A stretch of 64,000 nucleotides of DNA, taken from DASUCS01 sp041166385. GTDB lineage: Bacteria; Actinomycetota; Acidimicrobiia; Acidimicrobiales; JACDCH01. Within the stretch, counting starts at the first letter, position 1, and each line of letters begins with the position of its first letter. Where the stretch lies: positions 62,001 to 126,000 of the forward strand of contig JBEEFW010000163.1 in assembly GCA_041166385.1 (NCBI GenBank), given 5' to 3'. Below, piece by piece: positions 24,338 through 33,761 of this stretch. Made by a program: the position numbers and the translations under genes. The notes beneath the pieces are model-generated. The model was given only the letters and a program-made list of their open reading frames with translations, was not told the DNA's origin and did not search any database.

Positions 24338-27237
24338 TCTTGTTCGTCGCGCTCGGCGTCATCGGCGCGTGCGTCGTCGTCGGCATCCTCTCGGTGACGA
24401 TCTTCGACCTGTACCGCCGTCCAACGTTCCGTCGGCTGGCGTTCCGCAACGCGCTGCGTCGCAAGAACGAGGCCCTGCTCGTCGTTCTCGGATCGCTGTT
24501 CGGCACGGCGATCGTCACGAGCGCGTTCGCGGTGGGTGACACACTGAATGCGTCGATCCGCGACGAAGCCCGAACGCGGCTCGGGCCGATCGACGAGATC
24601 GTGCTGGTACACCGCTCACCGGTGTTGCCCGAGGTCATCGCGAAGATCACCGCCAAGCCGTTGCCGAACACGGACGGGCTGCTGTCGATGGTCACGGCCC
24701 CGGTCACCGCCGCCTCCGTTCCCGCTCCGGGCCGTGAGCGCTTCGCCGAGCCCGAGGCGTTCGTGCACGAGATCGACTTCGAGGCGGCGCGGGCGATGGG
24801 CGGACGCGTCGGTGACACCGGTCTCGCTGCTGCCGGCCCCACGCCTAGCGGCGCAGAAGCGGTGATCGGGCAGGACCTCGCGGACCAGCTCCACCTGCAG
24901 CCGGGTGACCCGCTGCAGGTGTTCGTCTTCAACCAGACGCTCGTGCTCGGGGTCCGCGGCGTGGTGCCGCGCCTGGGCGTCGCCGGCTTCCATCCCGGCT
25001 TCGGCGCGCATGCCGAGAACGTGTTCCTTGCGCCGGGCACGCTCGACGTGCTGGCCGCGAAAGCGCCGCGTGGCGCGGTTGCGCCGGAAGGTCGCGTCCT
25101 CGTGTCCAACGTGGGCGGTGTGTTCAGCGGCGTCGTACACAGCGAGACGGTCGCCCGCGATCTCCAGATTCGTACGGCGGGGATCCCCGGCGTCGAGGTC
25201 TCGCGCGAGAAACGCGGTGAGCTCGACTTCGCCGATCGTCAGGGCAGCAGCTTCACCCAGCTCTTCGGCCTCATCGGCGGGTTCACCGTGGTCGCCGGGG
25301 TGCTTCTGCTCATCAACATCTTCGTGATGCTCGCCGAGGAGCGGAAGTCGGAGCTCGGCATGTTGCGAGCGCTCGGATTGAAGCGCAACCACCTCGTGCG
25401 CGCGTTCGGCCTCGAGGGAACGATGTACGCGCTCACCGCTGCGGTCGTCGGCGCGGGCGCCGGTATCGGCGTCGGCCGGGTGGTCGTCAGCGTGACCGAA
25501 GGCATCTTCTCGCAGGGTGATCGGGGGACGACGTTGCAGTTCTCCGTGCGGCCCACGAGCGTGCTGATCGGGTTCTCGATCGGCCTTGTCATCTCGTTGC
25601 TGACCGTCTGGGGCACGAGCATTCGCATCGGCCGCCTCAACGTGATCCGTGCCATTCGCGATCTGCCGGAGCCGGTGGGGGTGGGTCATCCGTGGCGCGC
25701 GCTCGTCGTGGCCGGGCTGGGGCTCGCAGCCGGCAGTCAGCTGCTGATCGCGGGTGTGTCCGGCGAGTCGCCCGTGCTCGCGTTGGTGGGCCCGGCGATC
25801 GCGCTGTGGTCGGTGGTCCCGTACGCGGCGCGTTTCTTCTCGCGGCGCTGGGCGGTCACCGTGCCGTGTGCGGCGCTGCTGGTGTACGTCGTCGGTGCGT
25901 TCACGTTGTTGCCGTCGACGTTCGCCAAGCCCGGTATCGAGGTGTTCTTCGCGCAGGGGATCATCCTCGTGTTCACCGCGGTGGGTGTCGCCATCGCCAA
26001 CGGCGACGAGTTCCACCGGGTGAGCGATCGGCTGTCGGCCACCGGGCGGGGTCTCGCCACGCGCCTCGGGCTGGCCAACCCGCTGGCCAAGCGCTTCCGC
26101 ACGGCGCTGCTGCTCGGAATGTACGCGCTCATCATGTTCGTCCTCGTGTTCATGTCGGTGTTCGCCGCTGTGTTCGAAGCGCAGGGTCCGCAGGTCGCCG
26201 ACGACACCCGAGCCGGCTACGACCTCGTGGTCGACAGCAATCCGAGCAATCCGGTCAGCGCCGAGCAGTTGCAATCAGAGCCGGACATCGCCGCGACCGC
26301 GCCAATGGTGTGGGCGCTCGCCAAGTTCGAGACGGCGACCGAGGCCGACTCGTTCCAGCGTCGCTTCAGCGGGTTCGACGAGTCGTTGCTCGCGAACGGC
26401 GTCCCAGCCTTGTCGTCCCGGGACAAGCAGTACATCAGTGACGAGGCCGCGTGGCGCGCCGTGCTCGCGTCGCCCGACCTCGTGATCGTCCCGAGTGATT
26501 TTTTGTCCGTCGGCGAGGGTCCCCCGTCATCGACGGTGAAGGTGGGTCAGCGCATCACACTCGTCGATCCCGCGGGTGGCGGCCGTCACGACCTCACGGT
26601 TGCGGCGATCGACGGTGACCTCGACCCTGCGGACAACGGGGCGATGGTCGCGGCCCGCACCGTGCCGACGTTGGTCGATCGGTCGTTCGCCGGCCGGTTC
26701 TATGTGGCGGTGCGCGAGGGCGCGGATCCGGCACAGGTCGGTGTCCGGTTGAAGGGTGACCTGCTGGCCAACGGGGTCAAGGCCGACACGTTCCGCGCGC
26801 TGGTCGACGACCGCCTCCGCGGCACGACCGCGTTCATCCGGCTGCTCGAAGGGTTCCTCGCGCTCGGGTTGGTGATCGGGATCGCAGGGCTCGGTGTTGT
26901 CATGGTGAGGGCCGTTCGCGAGCGCCGCAGGGAGATCGGGATGCTGCGGGCGATGGGGTTCCCGGCGCGGGTGGTGCGGCGAGCGTTCCTGATCGAGGCG
27001 ACGTTCATCGCCGCGCAGGGGATCGTGATCGGCGGCGCGCTCGGTCTCGTCACGGGGTTCTCGGTGCTCAGCAACTCATCGACGTTCGGCGACAAGACGC
27101 TGCCGTTCACGGTGCCATGGGGAGTGATCGGGTTGCTCGCCCTGGCCGCGCTCGTGGCGTCGCTCCTCGCTGTCGCCGCGCCCGCCACCCAAGCCGCCCG
27201 CATCAAACCTGCCGTCGCGTTGCGCATCGCCGACTGA
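24334..27237 (+). CDS. FtsX-family ABC permease, duplicated
   Basis: About 967 residues. An N-terminal helix precedes a large extracytoplasmic domain; two FtsX-type units follow, around ~300-440 (containing AEERKSELGMLRALGLKR) and ~840-960 (containing RERRREIGMLRAMGFPAR), with helices and a second ectodomain between. The repeated EIGMLRAxG motif is the cytosolic coupling helix that contacts the ATPase. The start ATG 24334 overlaps the ATPase stop. Single-polypeptide permeases with two FtsX units are common in actinobacteria; the substrate is unknown. Confidence 0.92.
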   Translation: MILFVALGVIGACVVVGILSVTIFDLYRRPTFRRLAFRNALRRKNEALLVVLGSLFGTAIVTSAFAVGDTLNASIRDEARTRLGPIDEIVLVHRSPVLPEVIAKITAKPLPNTDGLLSMVTAPVTAASVPAPGRERFAEPEAFVHEIDFEAARAMGGRVGDTGLAAAGPTPSGAEAVIGQDLADQLHLQPGDPLQVFVFNQTLVLGVRGVVPRLGVAGFHPGFGAHAENVFLAPGTLDVLAAKAPRGAVAPEGRVLVSNVGGVFSGVVHSETVARDLQIRTAGIPGVEVSREKRGELDFADRQGSSFTQLFGLIGGFTVVAGVLLLINIFVMLAEERKSELGMLRALGLKRNHLVRAFGLEGTMYALTAAVVGAGAGIGVGRVVVSVTEGIFSQGDRGTTLQFSVRPTSVLIGFSIGLVISLLTVWGTSIRIGRLNVIRAIRDLPEPVGVGHPWRALVVAGLGLAAGSQLLIAGVSGESPVLALVGPAIALWSVVPYAARFFSRRWAVTVPCAALLVYVVGAFTLLPSTFAKPGIEVFFAQGIILVFTAVGVAIANGDEFHRVSDRLSATGRGLATRLGLANPLAKRFRTALLLGMYALIMFVLVFMSVFAAVFEAQGPQVADDTRAGYDLVVDSNPSNPVSAEQLQSEPDIAATAPMVWALAKFETATEADSFQRRFSGFDESLLANGVPALSSRDKQYISDEAAWRAVLASPDLVIVPSDFLSVGEGPPSSTVKVGQRITLVDPAGGGRHDLTVAAIDGDLDPADNGAMVAARTVPTLVDRSFAGRFYVAVREGADPAQVGVRLKGDLLANGVKADTFRALVDDRLRGTTAFIRLLEGFLALGLVIGIAGLGVVMVRAVRERRREIGMLRAMGFPARVVRRAFLIEATFIAAQGIVIGGALGLVTGFSVLSNSSTFGDKTLPFTVPWGVIGLLALAALVASLLAVAAPATQAARIKPAVALRIAD

Positions 27238-27249
27238 CGCGTCCGAGGG

Positions 27250-28611
27250 TCAGTAGGAGCGCCAGTACTCCCTCGCGCGGATCTGGTCGGGGGACATCGG
27301 CGTGCCCGACCAGATCGGGTAGTAGAACGCGAACGCCGCGACGGCGAGGACCGCGAACACCGGCGCGAGCTTGCGGAACGGTTTGCTCGCCAGCACGGCC
27401 ACGATCCAGAGCGCGAGCGCGGGAATCAGAGGCGACATGTAGAAGGTGTACGAGTGCCGCGGATTGATGGCCCACGGCAACCACTGATACAGCCCGAACG
27501 CCAGCAGGAAGAACGCGACGCGGTCTCGGCGGAACGCCACCCGCCACAGCAGCACGAGCCCGGCTGCCATCGCGGTGAACCACACCACCGGGTTGGCGAC
27601 CGTCACGATCTCGGAGATGTCGCCCGGTGCGGCGCCGACGCAGGCCTGGTCGGCCAAGTCGCTCGGTGCCTGGTTCAGCTCGGGGATGCACGTCTTGCGG
27701 AACAACGTCGACGGATGCGTCTGGTTCACCCACTTCCACGACAGGTCGGCGTTCGCGTTGCTGTCTTGCAAGCTGTTCTGCTGGAACGTGCGGATGCGGT
27801 TCTGGTCCTCGATGAACTGCCGGATGCGGTTGGACAACGACAACGAGCAGTCATTGCCGTTTCTCGGTGTGCAGTCGGTGAGGTGCACCCACGTCTTGCC
27901 GGCGTTGACGATCCACGGGGTGTATGCCGCGAGATAGATCCCGAGGGGCAACACGGTCAACGCGAGGACCGTGCCGAGCACGCGCCACCCGTGCCCACGC
28001 GCGAGCGGTCGCCGAGCGTGGATCCACAGGAAGGCGAGCAGGATGCCGAGGATCATGAACGCCGCGCTCCACTTCACCGTCAGCCCCAAGCCGAGCGCGG
28101 CGCCGGCGCCCAGCTGGCACCAACGCACCCGACGGTCGTTCGTCGGGTCGCGCATCGCGACGAGCGTCAACGTGATTGCCGCGGTGGTGAACAGCGCGAG
28201 GAACACGTCGAGGTGCGCGGTGCGACCGGTGGTGAACGAGATGCCGTCGAGCGCGACGGCGCCTGCGGCCAGAGCCGGCAGCGCCCGGCCAGAGACGACT
28301 TGCCGGGCGGCGTAGTATGTGAGCAGCACGATGAGACAGCCACACACGAGCGCCGCGAAGCGCCAACCGAACGGCGTGAACCCGAAGAGTCTGATGCCGC
28401 CCGCGATCAGCCATTTGCCTCCGGGCGGATGGACGACCCCGCCCTTCTCCACGCCACGGCGCAGCAACTCGGCGGCGTCAGGCGCGTAGTAGATCTCGTC
28501 GAAGACGAACGCTCGCGGGCGAGACAGGTTCGGCAGCCGCGTCGCGGCCGTGCCCACCACCAGCAGCGCCGGCACCGCGACGTCGAGCCACGACCGCTCC
28601 CTCCTCGTCAC
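27250..28611 (-). CDS. Pmt-type (GT39) protein O-mannosyltransferase-like membrane protein
   Basis: About 453 residues with roughly ten membrane helices. FDEIYYAPDA in the first outer loop carries the Asp-Glu pair that GT39 enzymes need, and HPPGGKWLIAGG matches the Pmt family (HPPLGK). The large loop with WVNQTHPSTLF and NPRHSYTFYMSP are further Pmt-like features. Such enzymes use polyprenyl-phosphate mannose to glycosylate secreted proteins. GTG 28611 is chosen because it overlaps the lipoprotein stop (GTGA); the open frame runs on to 28698. Confidence 0.85.
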   Translation of the reverse strand: MTRRERSWLDVAVPALLVVGTAATRLPNLSRPRAFVFDEIYYAPDAAELLRRGVEKGGVVHPPGGKWLIAGGIRLFGFTPFGWRFAALVCGCLIVLLTYYAARQVVSGRALPALAAGAVALDGISFTTGRTAHLDVFLALFTTAAITLTLVAMRDPTNDRRVRWCQLGAGAALGLGLTVKWSAAFMILGILLAFLWIHARRPLARGHGWRVLGTVLALTVLPLGIYLAAYTPWIVNAGKTWVHLTDCTPRNGNDCSLSLSNRIRQFIEDQNRIRTFQQNSLQDSNANADLSWKWVNQTHPSTLFRKTCIPELNQAPSDLADQACVGAAPGDISEIVTVANPVVWFTAMAAGLVLLWRVAFRRDRVAFFLLAFGLYQWLPWAINPRHSYTFYMSPLIPALALWIVAVLASKPFRKLAPVFAVLAVAAFAFYYPIWSGTPMSPDQIRAREYWRSY

Positions 28612-29018
28612 CGCCCGGGCACCGTCGTCGACGTCGTGGTGGTCGTCGTTCCTGGGTTCGACCCGAAGATCGAGGACAGCGGGCTTTCCGTCTTGCACGC
28701 ATCAAGCGGTTGGCGGGCCGTGTCCGTCGAATGCTTCGGGTCGTGCAGGTTGAAGGTCGACGGGCCTCGGAGCCGCTCGAGCAGCGAGTAGAACGCCGAT
28801 GGCTCGTCGAGCTTCAACTGGTCGCTGCCGAGCCGACCGTTCCGAGGTGGCGCGTCGTTGGACAGGCCGCGCTCGATCAAGCTGGCACATCCACGGGCGA
28901 ATGCCACCTGCTCGTCGTGATCGAGGTTCGGGGGCTTCCCGCAGCCCGCCAGTGCGACGACGACTGCCACAGCGGCGGTCACCCTCACAGAAACGCGACC
29001 GACACCTCGGGCAGACAC
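28608..29018 (-). CDS. Putative lipoprotein, unknown
   Basis: 136 residues. A basic N-terminus, hydrophobic stretch and lipobox LAGC (Cys near residue 26) mark it for lipid attachment. The mature part is polar, with a Thr-rich tail (TTTTTTSTT). It starts at GTG 29018 and is coupled to the Pmt gene by a 4-base overlap. The Ser/Thr-rich tail next to a mannosyltransferase makes it a candidate glycosylation substrate, but this is inference only. Confidence 0.72.
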   Translation of the reverse strand: MSARGVGRVSVRVTAAVAVVVALAGCGKPPNLDHDEQVAFARGCASLIERGLSNDAPPRNGRLGSDQLKLDEPSAFYSLLERLRGPSTFNLHDPKHSTDTARQPLDACKTESPLSSIFGSNPGTTTTTTSTTVPGR

Positions 29019-29111
29019 GGCGGGTCACGGTACTGCCTGCAATTTGGCCGTTGTCGTCGCACCGTGCCGATGGGGGCTCGCCTATCGGCTCGCCCTCTAG
29101 TCTGCGTGCCG

Positions 29112-29927
29112 ATGGCTGATCCCGCGGGCTGGTATTCCGATCCGACGACGCGGCACGAGCTGCGGTACTGGGACGGGTACGCGTGGCTCGACAATGTCTC
29201 CGACGCGGGTGTCGCCGCGGCCGACCCCCTCGGGGGCAAGCCGATGCCCGCGCCCTCCGAGGCTGCGGCCAAGGCCCAGCAGGGTCCTGCGCCCGCTACC
29301 GCGTCGAAGACGCCGCTGTACATCGTCGGGGGAGTGGTGCTGGTCGTCGTGATCGCGGTCGCCGCCTTCCTCGTCACACGCAAGAGCGACGATGGAGCCA
29401 AGATCACGGCGCTCGCCGACACGCAGGCGACGTTCGACGACGATGTCAAAGACATCGGCAACCCCACAGTGCACACCGTGCACATCAAGGCCAACACGGT
29501 CGTGCTGATCAACGTGAAGTCCGACAACCAGGACGCCGAGCCCGGCGTGGTGGTGCTCACCGCCCAGAAGACCGTCGACGACGTCGCCGCGAAGATCGAC
29601 GGCGCGCAGGAGCTGCTGTCGAGCGCGCTGAAGGATGCGTGCAGCAACCTGCGGGAGGAAGACATCGGCGCGAAGGGCACATTCGTGTACCTGGCGAGGT
29701 CGTCTGGCTCCGCCGGCGTACCGCTCGATGCGTTCATGGTCGTGCCGGTCGAGGGCGACTACGAGTTCGTGCCCGTGCTGGTGAACTCGAAGGGTCAGTG
29801 CGAGGCCGGAAAGAGCTCGCTGCAACTCGATCCGAAGTTCCTCGACTTCAGCGCGGTGAGCAACGTCGACGAGCTCTCGACCGCCATCTCGGACGATCCC
29901 GACCTGCAGCAGTTCTTCTCCAGCTGA
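29112..29927 (+). CDS. DUF2510 membrane protein with ectodomain
   Basis: 271 residues. The N-terminal DUF2510 motif (AGWYSDPTTRHELRYWDG) is cytosolic; after a linker comes one membrane helix (~73-93, LYIVGGVVLVVVIAVAAFLV), then an extracytoplasmic domain. In it, HTVHIKANTVVLINVK resembles HHVEVPKDSVLLVKV in the next gene, so the two ectodomains look homologous. ATG 29112 is used; GTG 29106 is also in frame. Only 3 bases separate it from the Hsp70 fusion gene, so they are very probably cotranscribed. Confidence 0.8.
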   Translation: MADPAGWYSDPTTRHELRYWDGYAWLDNVSDAGVAAADPLGGKPMPAPSEAAAKAQQGPAPATASKTPLYIVGGVVLVVVIAVAAFLVTRKSDDGAKITALADTQATFDDDVKDIGNPTVHTVHIKANTVVLINVKSDNQDAEPGVVVLTAQKTVDDVAAKIDGAQELLSSALKDACSNLREEDIGAKGTFVYLARSSGSAGVPLDAFMVVPVEGDYEFVPVLVNSKGQCEAGKSSLQLDPKFLDFSAVSNVDELSTAISDDPDLQQFFSS

Positions 29928-29930
29928 TCG

Positions 29931-32000
29931 ATGGGCTACGTCCTCGGCATCGACCTCGGCACGACGTACACCGCAGTCGCGACGTACCGCGATGGCCGCG
30001 CGCAGATCGTTTCGATCGGCACGCGCACGGCCGCCATCCCCTCGGTCGTGTTCCTGCGGCAGGACCAAGCGGTGCTCACGGGCGAAGCGGCCGACCGTCG
30101 AGCGCTTTCCGAACCGGCTCGAGTCGCTCGCGAATTCAAACGTCGCGTCGGTGACACGACGCCGATCATGGTGGGCGGGTCGCCGTATTCCGCCGAGCAG
30201 CTCTCTGCCGAGCTGCTGAAGGCGGTCATCGAGCGCGTCACGCAACTCGAAGGGCAGCGGCCCGACCATGTCGCGGTCTGCCACCCGGCCAACTGGGGGC
30301 CGTACAAGCGTGAGCTGCTCGACCAGACCGTCGCGCTCGCCGACATCGGCACGCCTACCTTCGTTACCGAACCGGAAGCCGCCGCCATCCACTACGCGTC
30401 GACGGAGCACGTCGATCCCGGCCAGATCGTCGCGGTCTACGACCTCGGTGGCGGCACGTTCGACGCGGCCGTGTTGCGCAAGACCGAGACGGGTTTCGAA
30501 ACGTTGGGCGAGCCGCAGGGCGTCGAACGGCTCGGCGGCATCGACTTCGACGCCGCCGTGTTCGCCCACGTCCGCAATGCCGTCGGCGGTGCCCTCGATG
30601 AGCTCGATGAGAACGATCCGACGGTGATTGCCGCCGCGGCCCGCCTCCGCGAAGAGTGCATCGAGGCGAAGGAAGCGCTGTCGTCAGACACCGAGACGTC
30701 GATCCCCGTGTTGTTGCCGAACGTGATGACCGAGGTGCGGCTGACACGCGGCGAGTTCGAGTCGATGATCCGGCCCACGTTGAACAACACGATCGTGGCG
30801 TTGCAGCGCGCACTGCGGTCGGCCAACGTGCAGCCAGCCGACATCACCAGCGTCCTGCTCGTCGGAGGTTCGTCGCGCATCCCGCTCGTGGCCGAACTGG
30901 TCGGCGCCGAGCTCGGACGCCCCGTCGCCATCGACGCTCATCCGAAGCACGCGATCGCACTCGGCGCCGCCATTGCCGCGGCCGCGGCGGTCGGCGGCAC
31001 CACGACCGCCGAGATGGCCGCCGCCGCCTCGGTCGTCGCGACCCCGGAGGAGCCGGTGGTGTCGCGCACCGTCACGACCGCGGGCGCTGCGCCTCCGGCC
31101 GCACTGGCGGCCGGCTGGCAGACCGATCCGGCCGGCCGTCACGAGTACCGCTACTGGGACGGATCGGCGTGGACCAGCGACGTCTCCGACGCCGGCGTGA
31201 CCTCGACCGACCCCATGGCACCGGCGACTGCACCCGAGCCGCCACCGACGCCGTCCTTCGCGGCCGCGGCGTCGCCTGCGTCGACAGGAGCGCGCCGGAG
31301 CTCGAAACTGCCGGTGGTCGCCGCGGTGGTGGTCGTCGCCTTGTTGATCGGGGGCTTCCTCGTCACGCGCGGCGGAGGCGGAGGAAGTGGCGCGTCGGGT
31401 CTCGGCACGATCAAAGGCCACGTCAACGAGAACGGCGTGTTCGTCCACCACGTCGAGGTTCCAAAGGATTCCGTGCTCTTGGTGAAGGTGATCCCGGAAG
31501 GGAGCTTCGACGGCGTGTTGTCGATCGCCGCAGACTTCCCGACGATCGAGCGGTACAAGAACACGTTCGGGTTCACACTCTTCGGCCGCGGCGCCGTCCT
31601 GACGGAGAGCGAGTCATCGTTCTCCGGCGTCGATCTCACCGGCGTGAACGGCGGCCTCTTCGTGGCGGTCAACGACAACCGAAACGTCGGCGGGGCCGAG
31701 CAGGTCGCCCTTCCCGCGCCGTCGCCCACCTCGGTCGACATCGTCGTCACGGCGATCGACGGCGGCGCGGGCGATGTCACGTTGCAGCTCGTCGTGCGGA
31801 AGTTCATCGGACCGATCGCCGGCGACGACCGCGGGGCGTTCTACGACGCGCTCGTACGTCAGGCGTACGACAACTTCCTGTCCGGCACTGGCGACATCAA
31901 CGACACCCGTGACTTCACGAAGCAGTCGGACTTCACGGACGACAGCGACTTCACGCGCTTCAGCAGCTCGTTCAGCAGCCTCGACAACCTGCCGAAGTAG
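29931..32000 (+). CDS. Hsp70-like ATPase fused to DUF2510, a membrane helix and an ectodomain
   Basis: 689 residues. Residues 1-~350 are an Hsp70/actin-fold nucleotide-binding domain: GIDLGTTYTAVA (phosphate 1), VYDLGGGTFDAAVL (phosphate 2) and LVGGSSRIPLV (adenosine). The Hsp70 peptide-binding domain is absent. It is replaced by a linker, a DUF2510 motif (~385-405, GWQTDPAGRHEYRYWDG), one membrane helix (~460-480) and an outer domain like that of the upstream gene, ending in repeated DFT motifs. It may be an ATP-driven switch signalling across the membrane. The stop directly abuts that of convergent mrp. Confidence 0.88.
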   Translation: MGYVLGIDLGTTYTAVATYRDGRAQIVSIGTRTAAIPSVVFLRQDQAVLTGEAADRRALSEPARVAREFKRRVGDTTPIMVGGSPYSAEQLSAELLKAVIERVTQLEGQRPDHVAVCHPANWGPYKRELLDQTVALADIGTPTFVTEPEAAAIHYASTEHVDPGQIVAVYDLGGGTFDAAVLRKTETGFETLGEPQGVERLGGIDFDAAVFAHVRNAVGGALDELDENDPTVIAAAARLREECIEAKEALSSDTETSIPVLLPNVMTEVRLTRGEFESMIRPTLNNTIVALQRALRSANVQPADITSVLLVGGSSRIPLVAELVGAELGRPVAIDAHPKHAIALGAAIAAAAAVGGTTTAEMAAAASVVATPEEPVVSRTVTTAGAAPPAALAAGWQTDPAGRHEYRYWDGSAWTSDVSDAGVTSTDPMAPATAPEPPPTPSFAAAASPASTGARRSSKLPVVAAVVVVALLIGGFLVTRGGGGGSGASGLGTIKGHVNENGVFVHHVEVPKDSVLLVKVIPEGSFDGVLSIAADFPTIERYKNTFGFTLFGRGAVLTESESSFSGVDLTGVNGGLFVAVNDNRNVGGAEQVALPAPSPTSVDIVVTAIDGGAGDVTLQLVVRKFIGPIAGDDRGAFYDALVRQAYDNFLSGTGDINDTRDFTKQSDFTDDSDFTRFSSSFSSLDNLPK

Positions 32001-33182
32001 CTATCCCTCGGCGGCGTCGGCTTCGTCGAGCGCCGCGACAGCGGCTTCGAGCATGCGGGCGCTGCAACCGGCCATTTCCATCGGTGGCACCGCTTCCTCC
32101 ACGATGCGCGCCGCGATGGCGCGAAACGCGTCGGCCGCGGGGCCTTCGGCCAGCGCGACGGGCTCGCCCGTATCACCGCTCGATGCGACCAGCGGCTCGA
32201 GCGGCACGGAGCCGAGCAGCGGCGCGCCGGCCTCGCGGGCGCACGCCTCGCCGCCGCCCTCACCGAACAACGCGTACGACTCGCCGTGCTCGCACGTGAA
32301 CGCGCTCATGTTCTCGATCACGCCCGCGATACGCAGGAAGTTCTTCTGCGCCATCGACGCAGCCCGCACGGCCACCTTCTGCGCGGCGAGTGCGGGGGTC
32401 GTGACGATGATGACTTCGGCGCGGGGCACGAGCTTGGCCACACCCATCTGCACATCGCCGGTGCCAGGAGGCATGTCGACGAGCAGGTAGTCCAAGTCGT
32501 CGCCCCAGTCGACGTCCTGCAGGAAGTGCTGGACGCCGCGATTGAGCATCAGGCCCCGCCACATGAGAGCGGCGCCCTCGTCCTGCACGAGGAAACCCAT
32601 CGATACGACCCGCACCAAGCCGTCGCCGATCTTGCGTTCGTTGGGCACGATCATGTTGCGGTCGCGCTTGATCACTCCGAGCGCACCTTCGACCCCCAGC
32701 ATGCGGGGCACGGAGTAGCCCCAGATGTCCGCGTCGAGCACACCGACCTTCAGACCTCGCGCCGCAAGCGCGGCGGCGAGGTTGACCGTGACGGACGACT
32801 TGCCGACGCCGCCCTTGCCCGACGCGATCGTGATGACCCGCGTCATCGGTCCGACCGACGTCTGCTCGGTGCGCTGGCTGATGTTGAACCGTGCCCGGTC
32901 CATGGCCACGCGCTTTTCCTCGGTGGTCATCTCGGTCCAGTCGAGGTCGACTCGCTCGATGTTCGGAAGCGCGCCAACGCGCGACCTGATGTCGCGTTGC
33001 AGCTGCGCGCGCAGCGGGCATCCCGCGGTGGTCAACGCGATCGTGACGGTGGCGATGCCGTCGTCGCTGACTGACGCCCCTTTGGCCATGCCCAACTCGA
33101 CGATGTCGGACCCGAGTTCGGGATCGATCACACCCCGCAACGCCGACATGACGTCGTCTGGCGTGGGGAGTAGCAGGGTCAC
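32001..33182 (-). CDS. mrp: Mrp/ApbC family iron-sulfur carrier ATPase
   Basis: 393 residues. An N-terminal MIP18/DUF59 domain (~5-90) precedes a P-loop NTPase with the deviant Walker A SGKGGVGKSS (~120), DADIWGYSVPRMLG and VDMPPGTGD. These proteins bind and pass on Fe-S clusters. The C-terminal CxxC present in many members is not intact here: the stretch reads AFTCEHGES, with a single Cys. Its location near a SufR-like regulator and an IscA/ErpA gene supports a cluster role. Confidence 0.92.
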   Translation of the reverse strand: MTLLLPTPDDVMSALRGVIDPELGSDIVELGMAKGASVSDDGIATVTIALTTAGCPLRAQLQRDIRSRVGALPNIERVDLDWTEMTTEEKRVAMDRARFNISQRTEQTSVGPMTRVITIASGKGGVGKSSVTVNLAAALAARGLKVGVLDADIWGYSVPRMLGVEGALGVIKRDRNMIVPNERKIGDGLVRVVSMGFLVQDEGAALMWRGLMLNRGVQHFLQDVDWGDDLDYLLVDMPPGTGDVQMGVAKLVPRAEVIIVTTPALAAQKVAVRAASMAQKNFLRIAGVIENMSAFTCEHGESYALFGEGGGEACAREAGAPLLGSVPLEPLVASSGDTGEPVALAEGPAADAFRAIAARIVEEAVPPMEMAGCSARMLEAAVAALDEADAAEG

Positions 33183-33191
33183 GGCGGGATT

Positions 33192-33596
33192 CTACCGGCC
33201 GATGCCGTGCAATCTCTCGTGGGCTGGCGACGGGGAACCGAGCCACTGCGGCGTCGAGCTCATGTATGTGCCCGTGTCGCACATCCCAGCGACACTGTCG
33301 ATTTGGGAGCGAAGCGCCGACACTCGGAGCCGCATACGACTCATCGTTTGCCGTGTGATCGGGCCTGCCTCGAAGAAGCCACGACCACGGCGAAGTACGC
33401 GACCGCTTCGCACCTCCCAACGCAGCGCGTCGGAAACGGTCTTGCTCGCACGTCCGTGGAGTTCGAAACCGGCGTCATGGACTGCCTCAATCAGCTGGCG
33501 AGTGGAGCGGGGATAACCCGCCTCCACCAGATGAACGACCAGTAGGTATCGGAGGGCAAGCCCCTTGATATGCCGTCCATCGAACCACGACTCCAC
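33192..33596 (-). CDS. Small winged-helix-like protein flanked by inverted repeats
   Basis: 134 residues from GTG 33596, which has GGGAG about 9 bases upstream; the frame stays open to 33662. The central part (HIKGLALRYLLVVHLVEAG, then STRQLIEAVHDAGFELHG and SKTVSDALRWEVRSGRVL) looks like a winged helix: a basic recognition helix followed by a wing (RRGRGFF). No named family is recognised. A 19-base perfect inverted repeat lies in its leader (33631-33649) and inside its 3' coding part (33276-33294). It may be a small mobile or self-regulating unit. Confidence 0.55.
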   Translation of the reverse strand: MESWFDGRHIKGLALRYLLVVHLVEAGYPRSTRQLIEAVHDAGFELHGRASKTVSDALRWEVRSGRVLRRGRGFFEAGPITRQTMSRMRLRVSALRSQIDSVAGMCDTGTYMSSTPQWLGSPSPAHERLHGIGR

Positions 33597-33649
33597 CCCG
33601 CAATTCTCCCTGGCGGGTGTGACAGTCGGTTGTCGCTGGGATGTGCGAC
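33276..33649. repeat. 19-base inverted repeats bracketing the winged-helix ORF
   Basis: GTCGCACATCCCAGCGACA at 33276-33294 and its exact complement at 33631-33649. A further CTGTC/GACAG match lies inside the pair after a 5-base offset. The arms are 336 bases apart and enclose most of the ORF, so they could be the ends of a small element or pair in the transcript. Confidence 0.75.
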
Positions 33650-33761
33650 GAAAGAGGTACACGAGCGCGCGGGATGCCGCGGTCCGGAACGAATCTTCGG
33701 TGGTCGGGCAGCGCCGAGCGCGTCAGAGGGACCGGAATCGCTCGGGTGTACCGTTCCACAG

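Noticed and set aside
31990..32010. Directly abutting stop codons of convergent genes as a sign of error
   Set aside because: Both proteins end naturally for their families; tight convergent ends also occur at 18944-18947 and 62372-62389.
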